30,877 nucleotides of DNA from an uncultured Alistipes sp. (GCA_904502005.1 CAJGDC010000019.1:1-30877), one strand, 5' to 3'; positions 16,358 to 24,797 are shown, counted from the first letter of the stretch. Notes: a model not told the origin generated them from the letters alone. A program made the numbers and translations.

Positions 16358-17365
16358 AACCTCCACTGTCCAGCCGTACTTATCCTCAACTCTGCCGTAC
16401 TGAATATCCTGCAGGGTATTATAGAGGTCAAGCAGAACTGGTCCTGTCTCGTCGCAGAAGTGGATTGTTTTACCAGTTTTCGGGTCGTAAACATTACCCA
16501 GAGGGGTAATTACAGCACCTGTACCACAGGCGCCACACTCATCAAAAGTAGGCAATTCGGCAATATCTACCGGACGCTCTTCAACCTCAAAACCCTTATC
16601 TTTTGCTATTTGACGCAGCGAGTCGTTGGTAATAGATGGCAGAATAGATGGAGATTTTGGAGTAATATACTTATTACCCTTAATAGCAATAAAGTTTGCA
16701 GCTCCACACTCCTCAATATATCTATGCTCTATACACTCCGTATAAAGCACCGCCTTATAGCCCAAATCGTGCGCCTCCTGGCAAGAGAGCATACTTGAAG
16801 CATAGTTTCCACCCACCTTCACATCACCTGTGCCAAGCGGAGCAGAACGGTCCTGATTACGATTTATAATTGCATCAATAGGGTGGATGCCCTCCTTAAA
16901 ATATGGACCCGCAGGTGTAGCAAAGATACAAAAACCCGCTTCGTTATATGCCTGAACTGTAAGGCAAGGCTTAGTTCCAAAGAGAACTGGGCGCACATAT
17001 AACGCCGCACGCGACTCATAAGGGGGTAAAAATTCGAGATTTCTCCTTACAATATCTACACAAGCATTAACAAAAAACTCCTCTGACACCATTGGCAGAC
17101 AGAGTTTTCTTGCACCTGCAGCCATACGTCTTACATGTGCATGTGGACGGAAAAGACGCACCTTTCCATCCACACCACGAAATGCCTTAAGACCCTCAAA
17201 TGCCTGCAAACCATAGTTTAGACAAGCTGAGGCTACATGTACGGGTATATACTCGTCAGTCGTATATACTGGCTCACTCCACGCTCCATCCTTAAAATAG
17301 GTGCGAAGATTCTCACCACCCGTTGGATTAAAATCAAACCCTAACTCTTCCCAATTAAGTTCCAT
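16355..17365 (-). CDS. ilvE: Branched-chain amino acid aminotransferase
   Basis: 336 residues from the ATG at 17365 (a GTG directly before it would add one residue). Fold-type IV PLP enzyme. The catalytic lysine is Lys183 in DVKVGGNYASS, and the phosphate/substrate loops are visible as YGLQAFEGLKAFR (51-63), RPHAHVRRM and ECGACGTGAVITPLG near the C-terminus. It interconverts valine, leucine and isoleucine with their 2-oxo acids, using glutamate/2-oxoglutarate, in the cytoplasm. Length and motifs match the long (type II, eukaryote-like) BCAT group. It lies 27 bases behind metG and is probably cotranscribed; the intervening bases contain a ParB-type site. A hairpin repeat overlaps the stop. Confidence 0.95.
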   Translation of the reverse strand: MELNWEELGFDFNPTGGENLRTYFKDGAWSEPVYTTDEYIPVHVASACLNYGLQAFEGLKAFRGVDGKVRLFRPHAHVRRMAAGARKLCLPMVSEEFFVNACVDIVRRNLEFLPPYESRAALYVRPVLFGTKPCLTVQAYNEAGFCIFATPAGPYFKEGIHPIDAIINRNQDRSAPLGTGDVKVGGNYASSMLSCQEAHDLGYKAVLYTECIEHRYIEECGAANFIAIKGNKYITPKSPSILPSITNDSLRQIAKDKGFEVEERPVDIAELPTFDECGACGTGAVITPLGNVYDPKTGKTIHFCDETGPVLLDLYNTLQDIQYGRVEDKYGWTVEV

Positions 17366-17376
17366 CACAACAAGAT

Positions 17377-17392
17377 TGTTCCCCGTGGAACA
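17377..17392. promoter_or_regulatory. parS-like palindrome, site 2
   Basis: TGTTCCCCGTGGAACA in the short gap between metG and ilvE, ending exactly at the base before the metG stop. It differs from TGTTCCACGTGGAACA by one central base (C for A), and the outer half-sites are intact. It lies 1.26 kb from site 1. Confidence 0.55.
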
Positions 17393-19429
17393 TTAACCAA
17401 CCATAGAACCTGCCTTAACAGCCTCAGATGGCTGCACAAGACGTAAAGCACCAGTCGCATCCTCTGCCATGAGAATCATTCCCTGAGAGAGAATACCCTT
17501 AAGTTCACGTGGCTGGAGATTTACCAAAACAAGCACCTGCTGACCGACAAGCTCCTCTGGAGTAAAGTGCTCGGCAATACCAGATACGATTGTGCGCTGG
17601 TCAATACCAGTGTCTACTGTAAGCTTAAGGAGCTTCTTTGTCTTAGCCACCTTCTCAGCAGCAAGGATTGTAGATACACGAATATCTATTTTCTGGAAGT
17701 CATCAAAGGTACACTCCTCCTTCTGTGGCTCTGCTTTAACCTCCGCAGCTGCATTAGCGGCCTTAGTAGCCTCAAGCTTGTCAATCTGGCGCTGGATAAC
17801 CTCGTCCTCAATCTTCTCAAAGAGTAGGGAAGGTGTACCGATAGTATGACCTGCTGCAATAAGCTCCATAGAGCCAAGAGAGTCCCAACCAAACTTCTCA
17901 ACAGCAAGCATTTTAAGAATCTTAGCAGCCGAGAATGGCATAAACGGCTCAATAGCTGTAGCGATGTTAGCTGTAATCTGCAAAGCGATGTATAGAATTG
18001 TCTTAACTCGCTCAGTATCAGTCTTTACCACCTTCCAAGGCTCAGAATCTGCAAGGTATTTATTACCAATGCGAGAGAAGTTCATCGCATCCTTTAGAGC
18101 CTCACGGAATCGGTAGTTTTCAATGTTATGCTCAAGAGAAGACTTGATAGTTGAAAGCTCCTCAATAGTCTGCTTATCGTAATCTGTAAGCTCACCACAT
18201 GCTGGAACAACACCTCCATAGTACTTCTGTGTAAGCACAAGGGCACGATTTACGAAGTTACCAAGCACAGCTACAAGCTCATTGTTGTTGCGAGCCTGGT
18301 AGTCCTTCCAGGTAAAGTCATTATCCTTTGTCTCAGGAGCATTTGCACAGAGAACATAGCGAAGAACATCCTCCTTGCCAGGCATATCCTCAAGATACTC
18401 GTGTGCCCAAACAGCCCAGTTTCTTGAGGTTGAAATCTTATCACCCTCAAGGTTTAGGAACTCATTTGAAGGAACATTCTCTGGAAGAATATAATCTCCA
18501 TGAGCCTTGAGCATAGATGGGAATACAATGCAGTGGAAGACGATGTTATCCTTACCAATAAAGTGAACAAGCTTTGTATCCTCACTCTTCCAATACTTCT
18601 CCCAATCTGGTGTAAGTTCCTTAGTAGCAGATATATAGCCAATTGGAGCATCAAACCAAACATAGAGAACCTTACCATCTGCACCCTCTACTGGCACAGG
18701 AATTCCCCAATCAAGGTCACGGCTTACGGCACGTGGCTGAAGACCACCATCAAGCCAACTCTTACACTGACCGTAAACATTAGTCTTCCACTCCTTATGA
18801 CCCTCAAGAATCCACTCGCGCAACATCTGCTCGTAGTCATTCAGTGGCAGATACCAGTGGGTTGTCGCCTTCTTAACAGGTACAGAGCCAGAGAGAGTTG
18901 AGTGAGGATCTATAAGCTCATCTGGTGAGAGTGTAGAACCGCAAGACTCACACTGATCTCCATATGCACGCTCATTGCCACACTTAGGACAAGTACCGGT
19001 GATATATCTGTCAGCGAGGAACATCTTAGCCTCCTCGTCATAATACTGCTCAGATGTCTGCTCTACAAACTTATCCTCGTCGTATAGCTTACGGAAGAAG
19101 TCCGAAGCTGTAACTGTGTGCATATCAGAAGATGTTCTAGAGTAGATGTCAAACTCAATACCAAGACCTGCAAAGGCGTTCTTGATAATCTCGTGATAAC
19201 GATCTACCACCTGCTGAGGTGTGATACCCTCCTTCTTAGCCTTGATAGTGATTGGCACACCGTGCTCGTCACTACCGCACACGTGGATAACATCACGACC
19301 ACGAAGACGCTGATAGCGGGTATAGATATCAGAAGGGATATATACACCTGCAAGGTGACCGATATGTACCGGTCCGTTGGCATACGGCAGTGCCGAAGTT
19401 ACCAAATATCTCTTAAACTCTTTACTCAT
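17393..19429 (-). CDS. metG: Methionine-tRNA ligase
   Basis: 678 residues, long form. The class I catalytic core has HIGH at 22-25 (PVHIGHLAG) and a KMSKS-equivalent in GDKISTSRNWAVW. A zinc knuckle with two CxxC pairs (CPKCGNERAYGDQCESCG) lies at about 145-165. An anticodon-binding helical domain follows, then a C-terminal OB-fold tRNA-binding domain (about 575-678, starting FDDFQKIDIRVSTI), the Trbp111/EMAPII-like dimerisation module. It charges initiator and elongator tRNA-Met. The linker between the two parts is Ala/Glu/Lys-rich. It is divergent from mrp with a 94-base gap holding mirrored -7-like elements, and is followed by ilvE. Confidence 0.97.
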   Translation of the reverse strand: MSKEFKRYLVTSALPYANGPVHIGHLAGVYIPSDIYTRYQRLRGRDVIHVCGSDEHGVPITIKAKKEGITPQQVVDRYHEIIKNAFAGLGIEFDIYSRTSSDMHTVTASDFFRKLYDEDKFVEQTSEQYYDEEAKMFLADRYITGTCPKCGNERAYGDQCESCGSTLSPDELIDPHSTLSGSVPVKKATTHWYLPLNDYEQMLREWILEGHKEWKTNVYGQCKSWLDGGLQPRAVSRDLDWGIPVPVEGADGKVLYVWFDAPIGYISATKELTPDWEKYWKSEDTKLVHFIGKDNIVFHCIVFPSMLKAHGDYILPENVPSNEFLNLEGDKISTSRNWAVWAHEYLEDMPGKEDVLRYVLCANAPETKDNDFTWKDYQARNNNELVAVLGNFVNRALVLTQKYYGGVVPACGELTDYDKQTIEELSTIKSSLEHNIENYRFREALKDAMNFSRIGNKYLADSEPWKVVKTDTERVKTILYIALQITANIATAIEPFMPFSAAKILKMLAVEKFGWDSLGSMELIAAGHTIGTPSLLFEKIEDEVIQRQIDKLEATKAANAAAEVKAEPQKEECTFDDFQKIDIRVSTILAAEKVAKTKKLLKLTVDTGIDQRTIVSGIAEHFTPEELVGQQVLVLVNLQPRELKGILSQGMILMAEDATGALRLVQPSEAVKAGSMVG

Positions 19430-19464
19430 AATTGGAACTATAATACCTATGTTTATTTATAACT

Positions 19465-19500
19465 GCGACAAAGTTACTACTTTTTTTTATATCTTTGTCG
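19465..19500. promoter_or_regulatory. Mirrored divergent -7 elements of metG and mrp
   Basis: CGACAAAG (19465-19472) and CTTTGTCG (19493-19500) form a perfect 8-base inverted repeat with a 20-base spacer. Within it lie TAACTTTG on the minus strand (plus 19469-19476, towards metG) and TATCTTTG on the plus strand (19490-19497, towards mrp), both matching TAnnTTTG. Neither has a TTTG at the usual -33 distance. It could be two face-to-face promoters or an operator. Confidence 0.45.
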
Positions 19501-19523
19501 TAATAAAAGATATTAAAAAGAGA

Positions 19524-20594
19524 ATGGATAGAGAAATTAGAGCAATACTTGCCTCTGTAGTACATCCTGAAACAGAGGAAAATCTGGTTGATGGAGGTTT
19601 TGTAGAGAGTATCTCTGCCACCGAGCAGAAGATTACCGTCGCCCTCCGCTTCCGAAAATCTCGCGACCCTTTTGCCGTAAAGATTAAAAATCGTGTAGAA
19701 GAACTTATACAAGATTTATACCCCGATAGCACAGTTACTGTCTTTATTAAGCAGGGAGAGAACAACTCTGCCAAGCGTAAGGAACAGATAGAGGATATGC
19801 AGCGCAATAGTACAACCTCTACTATCGGAAAAGTTGTAGCCGTAGCCTCAGGTAAGGGCGGAGTAGGTAAGAGCACAGTGACCTCTAACCTTGCCGTTGC
19901 ACTTGCAAATATGGGCTATAAAGTTGGTGTTCTTGATGCCGATATTTACGGTCCTTCACAGTCAAAAATGTTCGGTGTAGAGGATTATCTCCCTGATGCT
20001 GTGCAGGTTGACGGACGTGACTATATTATTCCTGCTGAGGTGGGAAATATCAAAATTATTTCTATTGCAATGTTTATCCGTCCTACCGATGCCCTGCTCT
20101 GGAGAGGCACTATGGCAAATAGCGCCCTTAGACAGCTTATCCACCAGACACAGTGGGGTGAATTGGACTATCTGCTTATTGACCTTCCTCCTGGAACTGG
20201 TGATATTCATTTGTCAATAATTGGTGAATTAACTATTGATGGAGCCGTTATCGTATCAACTCCTCAGCAAGTTGCTGTGGCTGACGTTGTTAGGGGTGTT
20301 GAGATGTTCCGAAATCCGAATGTTAACATACCTGTTCTTGGTGTTATTGAGAATATGTCATGGTTTACACCTGCAGAACTTCCGAACAATCGCTACTATA
20401 TCTTCGGTAATGGCGGTGCTGCCCGATATGCCGAGGTTGCAGGTGTTAAACTATTAGCGCAAATACCTATTATTCAGGCAATTATGGAGGGTAGTGACAA
20501 CGGAACACCAGCAGTAAATACAACAGCAGAGGTAGAAAAATATTATAGACAAGCAGCTGAAAAAGTTGTTGAAAAGCTGATGAAAGATTGTTAA
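19524..20594 (+). CDS. mrp: Mrp/NBP35-family ATPase, Fe-S cluster carrier
   Basis: 356 residues from ATG 19524; longer in-frame starts upstream would run through the promoter and into metG. An N-terminal DUF59/MIP18 domain (about 1-80) is followed by a deviant Walker A P-loop GKGGVGKST (110-118), switch motifs VLDADIYGPSQ and LLIDLPPGTGD, and the C-terminal ENMSWFTPAELPNN segment. The family loads or carries iron-sulfur clusters in the cytoplasm. The CxxC pair found in many Mrp/ApbC proteins after ENMS is absent here, replaced by TPAELP, as I recall for other Bacteroidota. This is not ParA. It is read rightward towards the AT-rich gap and has no close downstream partner. Confidence 0.93.
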   Translation: MDREIRAILASVVHPETEENLVDGGFVESISATEQKITVALRFRKSRDPFAVKIKNRVEELIQDLYPDSTVTVFIKQGENNSAKRKEQIEDMQRNSTTSTIGKVVAVASGKGGVGKSTVTSNLAVALANMGYKVGVLDADIYGPSQSKMFGVEDYLPDAVQVDGRDYIIPAEVGNIKIISIAMFIRPTDALLWRGTMANSALRQLIHQTQWGELDYLLIDLPPGTGDIHLSIIGELTIDGAVIVSTPQQVAVADVVRGVEMFRNPNVNIPVLGVIENMSWFTPAELPNNRYYIFGNGGAARYAEVAGVKLLAQIPIIQAIMEGSDNGTPAVNTTAEVEKYYRQAAEKVVEKLMKDC

Positions 20595-20947
20595 TTTCTT
20601 GTGAGTTATAGTTGATAACTTCGAGAGTTTTTAAGAGGTGTTGAAAAGGGAAAAAGTTTTCAAAATTTACCAACAATTTCTACCACTTTTTTCAACTACG
20701 ATTGTTGATAAAAAAGTATGTTTATATGTTGAAAACAGATATTAACATTTGTTGAAAACTTTACACTCAACACTTACTTTCAATCAGTTATAGAGAGCGA
20801 AAAAAATAGTTGCTAAAAGATAATAACAAAGCTGTTTTTTAGAAAAAGTTACCAACACTTTCAACAGCCTTTATTGTTATTGTTAGTTTATATTATTATA
20901 TATTTATTTATAATTAAAAAATTAAATAACAATTAAAAATAACAACT
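20595..20947. other. Candidate chromosomal replication origin (oriC)
   Basis: A 353-base gene-free gap between mrp and nadA, unusually long for this window. It contains repeated copies of TTWTCAACA or its complement TGTTGAWAA. Exact copies on the minus strand are at 20639-20647, 20703-20711, 20727-20735 and 20750-20758; one-mismatch copies are at 20610-20618 (minus), 20689-20697 (plus) and 20858-20866 (plus). The motif is one base (A for C at position 6) from the classical DnaA box TTWTCCACA. To the right, 20881-20940 has only 3 G/C in 60 bases, a plausible unwinding element. No ORF, tRNA or strong hairpin is seen. The nadA promoter must also lie here, but no clear consensus was found. Origin function is inference. 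Confidence 0.6.
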
Positions 20948-21886
20948 ATGGTTGAAAACTTTGCCGCGCTCGCTGCTCGCATTGCGCAACTAAAAAAGGA
21001 GAAGGATGCGGTAATCCTTGCCCACTACTACACTAACCCCGAGGTGCAGGCTGTAGCCGATTTTTTAGGCGACTCACTCGCCCTCTCTGTAAAGGCTAAG
21101 GATATAGAGGCAAAGGTTATTCTCTTTGCCGGTGTACACTTTATGGCTGAGACTGCAAAGGTGCTCTCGCCCGATAAGAAGGTCCTTATTCCTAACCCAG
21201 AGGCGGGCTGCTCCCTTGCTGAGTCTTGCGACGCTGAGGATTTTGCAGCTTTTAAGGCTCAATATCCCGACCATGTAGTTGTTAGCTATGTAAATACCAC
21301 TGTTGGCGTTAAGGCTCTAACCGATATATGCTGCACATCTTCAAATGCGCTGCAGGTAGTAGAGAGTATTGATCGCGAGCAACCAATAATTTTTGCACCA
21401 GATAGAAATCTCGGTGGTTATATTAAAAAGATAACCGGCAGAGATAATATGGTGCTCTGGGATGGAGCTTGTCATGTGCACGAACAGTTCTCTGTCGAGG
21501 GAATTTTAGCTCTTAAGAGTGAGCATCCAGAGGCAAAGGTTGTTGTTCATCCTGAGTGTAAGGAGGCAGTTGCAGATACTGCCGACTATATAGGCTCTAC
21601 AGCGGGTATTTTGGAGTATTGTGGAGCGAGTGAGGCTACAGAGTTTATCGTAGTCACCGAGGCAGGAATACTTGCTGAAATGGCTCGTAAAATCCCAAAT
21701 AAACGCTTTATACCTGCTCCGACTACAGACTCTTCATGCACTTGCAACGAGTGTAAATATATGAAGATGGTAACTCTTGAGAGTATCATCGCTTGCCTTG
21801 AGAGTGAATCTCCAGAGATTACTATGGATGAGGCTACTCGCTCTTCTGCCGAGCGCTCAATCCTTAATATGATTAGTATTAAATAG
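20948..21886 (+). CDS. nadA: Quinolinate synthase
   Basis: 312 residues. NadA condenses iminoaspartate with dihydroxyacetone phosphate to quinolinate in de novo NAD synthesis, using a [4Fe-4S] cluster. Conserved segments in order: AHYYTNPEVQAVADFLGDSL (25-44), FAGVHFMAETAKVLSP, PNPEAGCSLAESC, YVNTTVGVKALTDICCTSSN, FAPDRNLGGYI, WDGACHVHEQF, HPEC, and the C-terminal SSCTCNECKYMKM. The cluster ligands are most likely Cys88, Cys175 and one of Cys264/266/269; the spacing of the first two (87) fits known enzymes. nadB and nadC are not in the window. It follows the candidate origin and is followed after 40 bases by the HAD gene. Confidence 0.96.
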   Translation: MVENFAALAARIAQLKKEKDAVILAHYYTNPEVQAVADFLGDSLALSVKAKDIEAKVILFAGVHFMAETAKVLSPDKKVLIPNPEAGCSLAESCDAEDFAAFKAQYPDHVVVSYVNTTVGVKALTDICCTSSNALQVVESIDREQPIIFAPDRNLGGYIKKITGRDNMVLWDGACHVHEQFSVEGILALKSEHPEAKVVVHPECKEAVADTADYIGSTAGILEYCGASEATEFIVVTEAGILAEMARKIPNKRFIPAPTTDSSCTCNECKYMKMVTLESIIACLESESPEITMDEATRSSAERSILNMISIK

Positions 21887-21914
21887 GATTTTAACTTTTT
21901 CCTTAAAATTTTGC

Positions 21915-21922
21915 TAACTTTG
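21915..21922 (+). promoter_or_regulatory. -7-like TAACTTTG just before the HAD gene
   Basis: TAACTTTG fits TAnnTTTG and ends four bases before the ATG at 21927, so a start there would give a leaderless mRNA. No TTTG is seen at the -33 distance, so this is tentative. Confidence 0.35.
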
Positions 21923-21926
21923 TAAT

Positions 21927-22775
21927 ATGGAGAAGAGTAGTTATAAATTTACAGTAGCCCTTATCTACGACTTTGACGGCACTTTGTCGGCGGGAAATAT
22001 GCAGGAGTATAACTTTATTCCTGCCGTGGGAAAGAGTAATAAGGAGTTTTGGAGTGAGGCTAATGACCTTGCTGAGGAGCAGGATGCAGATCAGATTCTC
22101 ACATATATGGCTCTGATGATTCGTGCTGCCCAGGCAAAGGGAATTTCGCTTCGTCGTGAGGCTTTTCAGGAGTGTGGAAAGGGTGTTGAACTCTATCCGG
22201 GCGTAATGGAGTGGTTTGACCGCATAAATAGCTATGGTGAGCAGCGTGGGGTGAAGATTCTTCACTACATAAACTCTTCGGGTCTAAAGGAGATTATTGA
22301 GGGTACTGCTATTGCCGATAAGTTCCAAAAGATTTATGCATGCTCTTTCTTGTATAATATAGATGGTATAGCATACTGGCCAGCCGTAGCTGTAAACTAT
22401 ACAAATAAGACCCAGTTTATCTTCAAAATCAATAAGGGTGTAGAGTCTGTCTATGACACCAAACAGGTGAACAGGTATATGGAGGAGAAGAGTCGCCCAG
22501 TGCCTTTCTCGCGTATGATTTATGTGGGCGATGGAACGACAGATATACCATGTATGCGCCTTGTGAAGAACTTTGGTGGCCACTCAATAGCTGTCTATAA
22601 TCCAAAAGACAAGGCAAAGCGTGCTGAGATGAATACCCTTATCCGTGACAACCGCGTCAACCACGTCTGCCCTGCAGACTATACCGACGGCTCGGAGATA
22701 GACGCTGTGGTAAAGGCTGTGATTGACAAGTGTATTGCCGATTATAATGTAGAGCTACTAGAAATTGCTAAATAG
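21927..22775 (+). CDS. HAD-superfamily phosphatase
   Basis: 282 residues. HAD motif I is DFDGTL at 15-20, with the nucleophile Asp15 and general acid Asp17. Motif II is the Ser in INSSG, and motif III/IV is in YVGDGTTDIPCM, as in phosphoserine-phosphatase-like HADs. The cap region is helical (about 40-110). HAD enzymes hydrolyse phosphate monoesters of small molecules; the substrate is not predictable. The gene starts a compact rightward group (HAD, outer-membrane protein, lipoprotein, rdgB, folE) with gaps of 23, 3, 4 and 6 bases, so they are probably cotranscribed. Confidence 0.88.
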   Translation: MEKSSYKFTVALIYDFDGTLSAGNMQEYNFIPAVGKSNKEFWSEANDLAEEQDADQILTYMALMIRAAQAKGISLRREAFQECGKGVELYPGVMEWFDRINSYGEQRGVKILHYINSSGLKEIIEGTAIADKFQKIYACSFLYNIDGIAYWPAVAVNYTNKTQFIFKINKGVESVYDTKQVNRYMEEKSRPVPFSRMIYVGDGTTDIPCMRLVKNFGGHSIAVYNPKDKAKRAEMNTLIRDNRVNHVCPADYTDGSEIDAVVKAVIDKCIADYNVELLEIAK

Positions 22776-22798
22776 AGGCTGAATAAAAATATCAACTT

Positions 22799-23461
22799 AT
22801 GAAACATATTACACTATTAATCTGTGCGCTGATAGTTACTGGTGTAGTAAGTGCGCAGAGTAGTACGGTTAAGCACGATAATGGTGATAATACCGTTACT
22901 ATTACCAGAGTAACACCAAAGAGGGTCAATCAGCATGACCTTCGTCTTGGCGTGGGAACTCCATCGTTGGGAATGGCTCTATTTATGACAACCTACTCCG
23001 ATAATTACTATCCCGACAAGAGTTTTCGCGAACAGATTCTTAATACAAAGACCTATGAAGCAGGTAGTTACTTTACGGGTATCTACTCGCTCAGCTACGC
23101 CTACCACTCTCGTCGTTGGTTGCAGTGTGGTGTTACGGTAAATTTTGGTGCGGTGATAACCCCTACACGCCATGTGGAGAGTAAAAAAGTTGTGAGCCGT
23201 GATATGCACTATATGGTAAGCCTTATGCCTTCATTCCGCTTTGTCTATCTCTATCGTGAGAAGGTGCAGCTCTATTCGACAGTCTCTGTGGGTTTTGCTG
23301 CGGGAAGTGGTATGGCGCTCCCGTGGGCAGATTTAACTCTTATTGGATGCACATTTGGTCGCAAACTCTTCGGTTTTGTAGAGCTTGGCTCGCTCACTGG
23401 CATAGGTGGTTGCGGAAGAGTTGGTATTGGTTATCGTATTGATTCAAAAAAGAGGAGGTAA
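22799..23461 (+). CDS. Predicted outer-membrane beta-barrel protein, family not recognised
   Basis: 220 residues. A Sec signal peptide ending VVSAQ (about 1-20) precedes a polar segment, then alternating beta-strand-like stretches rich in Gly, Tyr, Phe and Val (for example YFTGIYSLSYAYHSRRWLQCGVTVNFGAV and the VELGSLTGIGGCGRVGIGYRI end, given as positions about 79-107 and 194-214). This is the look of a small 8-stranded outer-membrane barrel, but it ends in a basic KKRR rather than an aromatic residue. No catalytic motif is seen. It lies three bases before a lipoprotein gene, and the pair may work together at the envelope; this is only context. Confidence 0.6.
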   Translation: MKHITLLICALIVTGVVSAQSSTVKHDNGDNTVTITRVTPKRVNQHDLRLGVGTPSLGMALFMTTYSDNYYPDKSFREQILNTKTYEAGSYFTGIYSLSYAYHSRRWLQCGVTVNFGAVITPTRHVESKKVVSRDMHYMVSLMPSFRFVYLYREKVQLYSTVSVGFAAGSGMALPWADLTLIGCTFGRKLFGFVELGSLTGIGGCGRVGIGYRIDSKKRR

Positions 23462-23464
23462 GCT

Positions 23465-24205
23465 ATGAAAAGATATATTATTGCTCTTGTGGCTCTGTTG
23501 CTCCTTACTGCTTGTAGAATAGGAGAAGGTAATCATCCAGATAAGAATGCTGTAGATAGACTACTATTCAATAGAACTAGTAATATTCTACATGAGGCAA
23601 ATCTTCTCAGTTCATTTGCAATCTATACCGATGTATATATGAGTGGCAATGAGAGTGAAAAACGCTTTGCAAATGCGGTGCTTTTTAAGGACTATCTTAT
23701 CACAGAGGCGGAGGATGGGTTGATTTTCAAGAGGGTATATAGTGATGGTACTATGCTTGATAAGTATAAGATAACTACTGGCGGAAAAAGACTATCTGAA
23801 GGGGTAAAGTGGCAACTTACTGCACTTGATAAGCTTGATCGCCTATCTGCTCAGTATCAGACAAGGGATGATTTAGATGGAGGTTTTTACATTGAGAAGG
23901 TAAATGAAACACCTTACTATGGATATTATGATGTTCATCCTCCTAAAATTTCATATCACTTCGATTTTAAGTATAGCGTTTCAATGGATAGGCTTGCTGT
24001 TATCTCTAATATTTCGGGACTGTGTTCTATACAAGGATTTGATTATACTATAGATTTTACTATTCAAAGTAGTTCTCCTGCAGAGATATTGAATTGTAAT
24101 AGAATAGATAAGGCTGTGATAGATATTAAGTATAAAGATCTTGTTTTGAATACAGAGGAGAGAACTACAGCTGTTATAAAAGAGGGTCTGGTAAGTTATG
24201 AATAG
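23465..24205 (+). CDS. Lipoprotein of unknown function
   Basis: 246 residues. The signal MKRYIIALVALLLLTAC has a clear lipobox (LTAC, Cys17), so the mature protein starts CRIGEGNH and is lipid-anchored. The rest is soluble, mixed alpha/beta with many short beta-strands in the second half (about 140-235) and no recognised domain or catalytic motif. Codon use is more A/T-rich than in the flanking HAD and rdgB genes, suggesting weaker expression or a faster-evolving gene. Its stop lies five bases before the preferred rdgB start. An in-frame upstream rdgB ATG at 24198 would overlap its end. Confidence 0.65.
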   Translation: MKRYIIALVALLLLTACRIGEGNHPDKNAVDRLLFNRTSNILHEANLLSSFAIYTDVYMSGNESEKRFANAVLFKDYLITEAEDGLIFKRVYSDGTMLDKYKITTGGKRLSEGVKWQLTALDKLDRLSAQYQTRDDLDGGFYIEKVNETPYYGYYDVHPPKISYHFDFKYSVSMDRLAVISNISGLCSIQGFDYTIDFTIQSSSPAEILNCNRIDKAVIDIKYKDLVLNTEERTTAVIKEGLVSYE

Positions 24206-24209
24206 AAGA

Positions 24210-24791
24210 ATGAAAAAATTGATTTTTGCAACTAATAATGCCCATAAACTCGGCGAAGTTCAGGCTCTGCTTGGTGATGATTTTGAGTTGGTAACACTCC
24301 GCGAATGCGGCATTACAGAGGATATTCCAGAGACAGCAGAGACCCTTGAGGGAAATGCGCTGCAAAAGGCTCGCTATGTCTACAGCAAGACAGGTCTTGA
24401 CTGCTTTGCCGACGATACAGGCCTTGAGGTAGATGCACTTGGAGGAGCACCGGGAGTGCACTCTGCTCGATATGCGACAGATGGGCACGACTTTGCTGCG
24501 AATAATCGTCTGCTACTGAAAAATCTTGAGGGTGCCCAGGAGCGCACTGCACGCTTCCGTACGGTTATTGCACTGATTATTGATGGCGTGGAGTATACCT
24601 TTGAGGGTAGAGTAGAGGGTACAATTGCAACTGAAGAGTCGGGTAGTGAGGGTTTTGGATATGACCCACTTTTTGTACCTTCGGGAGAAATTATTACCTT
24701 TGCGCAGATGTCTGCAGAGGCTAAGAATGCAATCTCGCATCGAGGCCGTGCAGTGGCAGAGTTGGTTAAGTTTTTGAAAACACTTTCGTAA
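24210..24791 (+). CDS. rdgB: XTP/dITP diphosphatase (RdgB/HAM1)
   Basis: 193 residues from ATG 24210, chosen because MKKLIFATNNAHKLGEV is the usual start; ATG 24198 would add four residues. It hydrolyses non-canonical purine nucleoside triphosphates (XTP, ITP, dITP) to monophosphates, keeping them out of DNA and RNA. Motifs: FATNNAHKLGEV, the magnesium site around FADDTGLEVDALGGAPGVHSARYA, GFGYDPLF and the C-terminal AISHRGRA. The length is the family norm. Encoded between a lipoprotein and folE in one rightward run. Confidence 0.95.
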   Translation: MKKLIFATNNAHKLGEVQALLGDDFELVTLRECGITEDIPETAETLEGNALQKARYVYSKTGLDCFADDTGLEVDALGGAPGVHSARYATDGHDFAANNRLLLKNLEGAQERTARFRTVIALIIDGVEYTFEGRVEGTIATEESGSEGFGYDPLFVPSGEIITFAQMSAEAKNAISHRGRAVAELVKFLKTLS

Positions 24792-24797
24792 ATAGAT

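Noticed and set aside
19377..19523. N-terminal extension of mrp
   Set aside because: The extra 49 codons would cross the promoter region and overlap metG; ATG 19524 begins the DUF59 domain as in homologues.
19524..20594. mrp as a ParA partner for the parS-like sites
   Set aside because: The DUF59 domain and Mrp signatures show an Fe-S carrier ATPase, not a chromosome-partition ParA.
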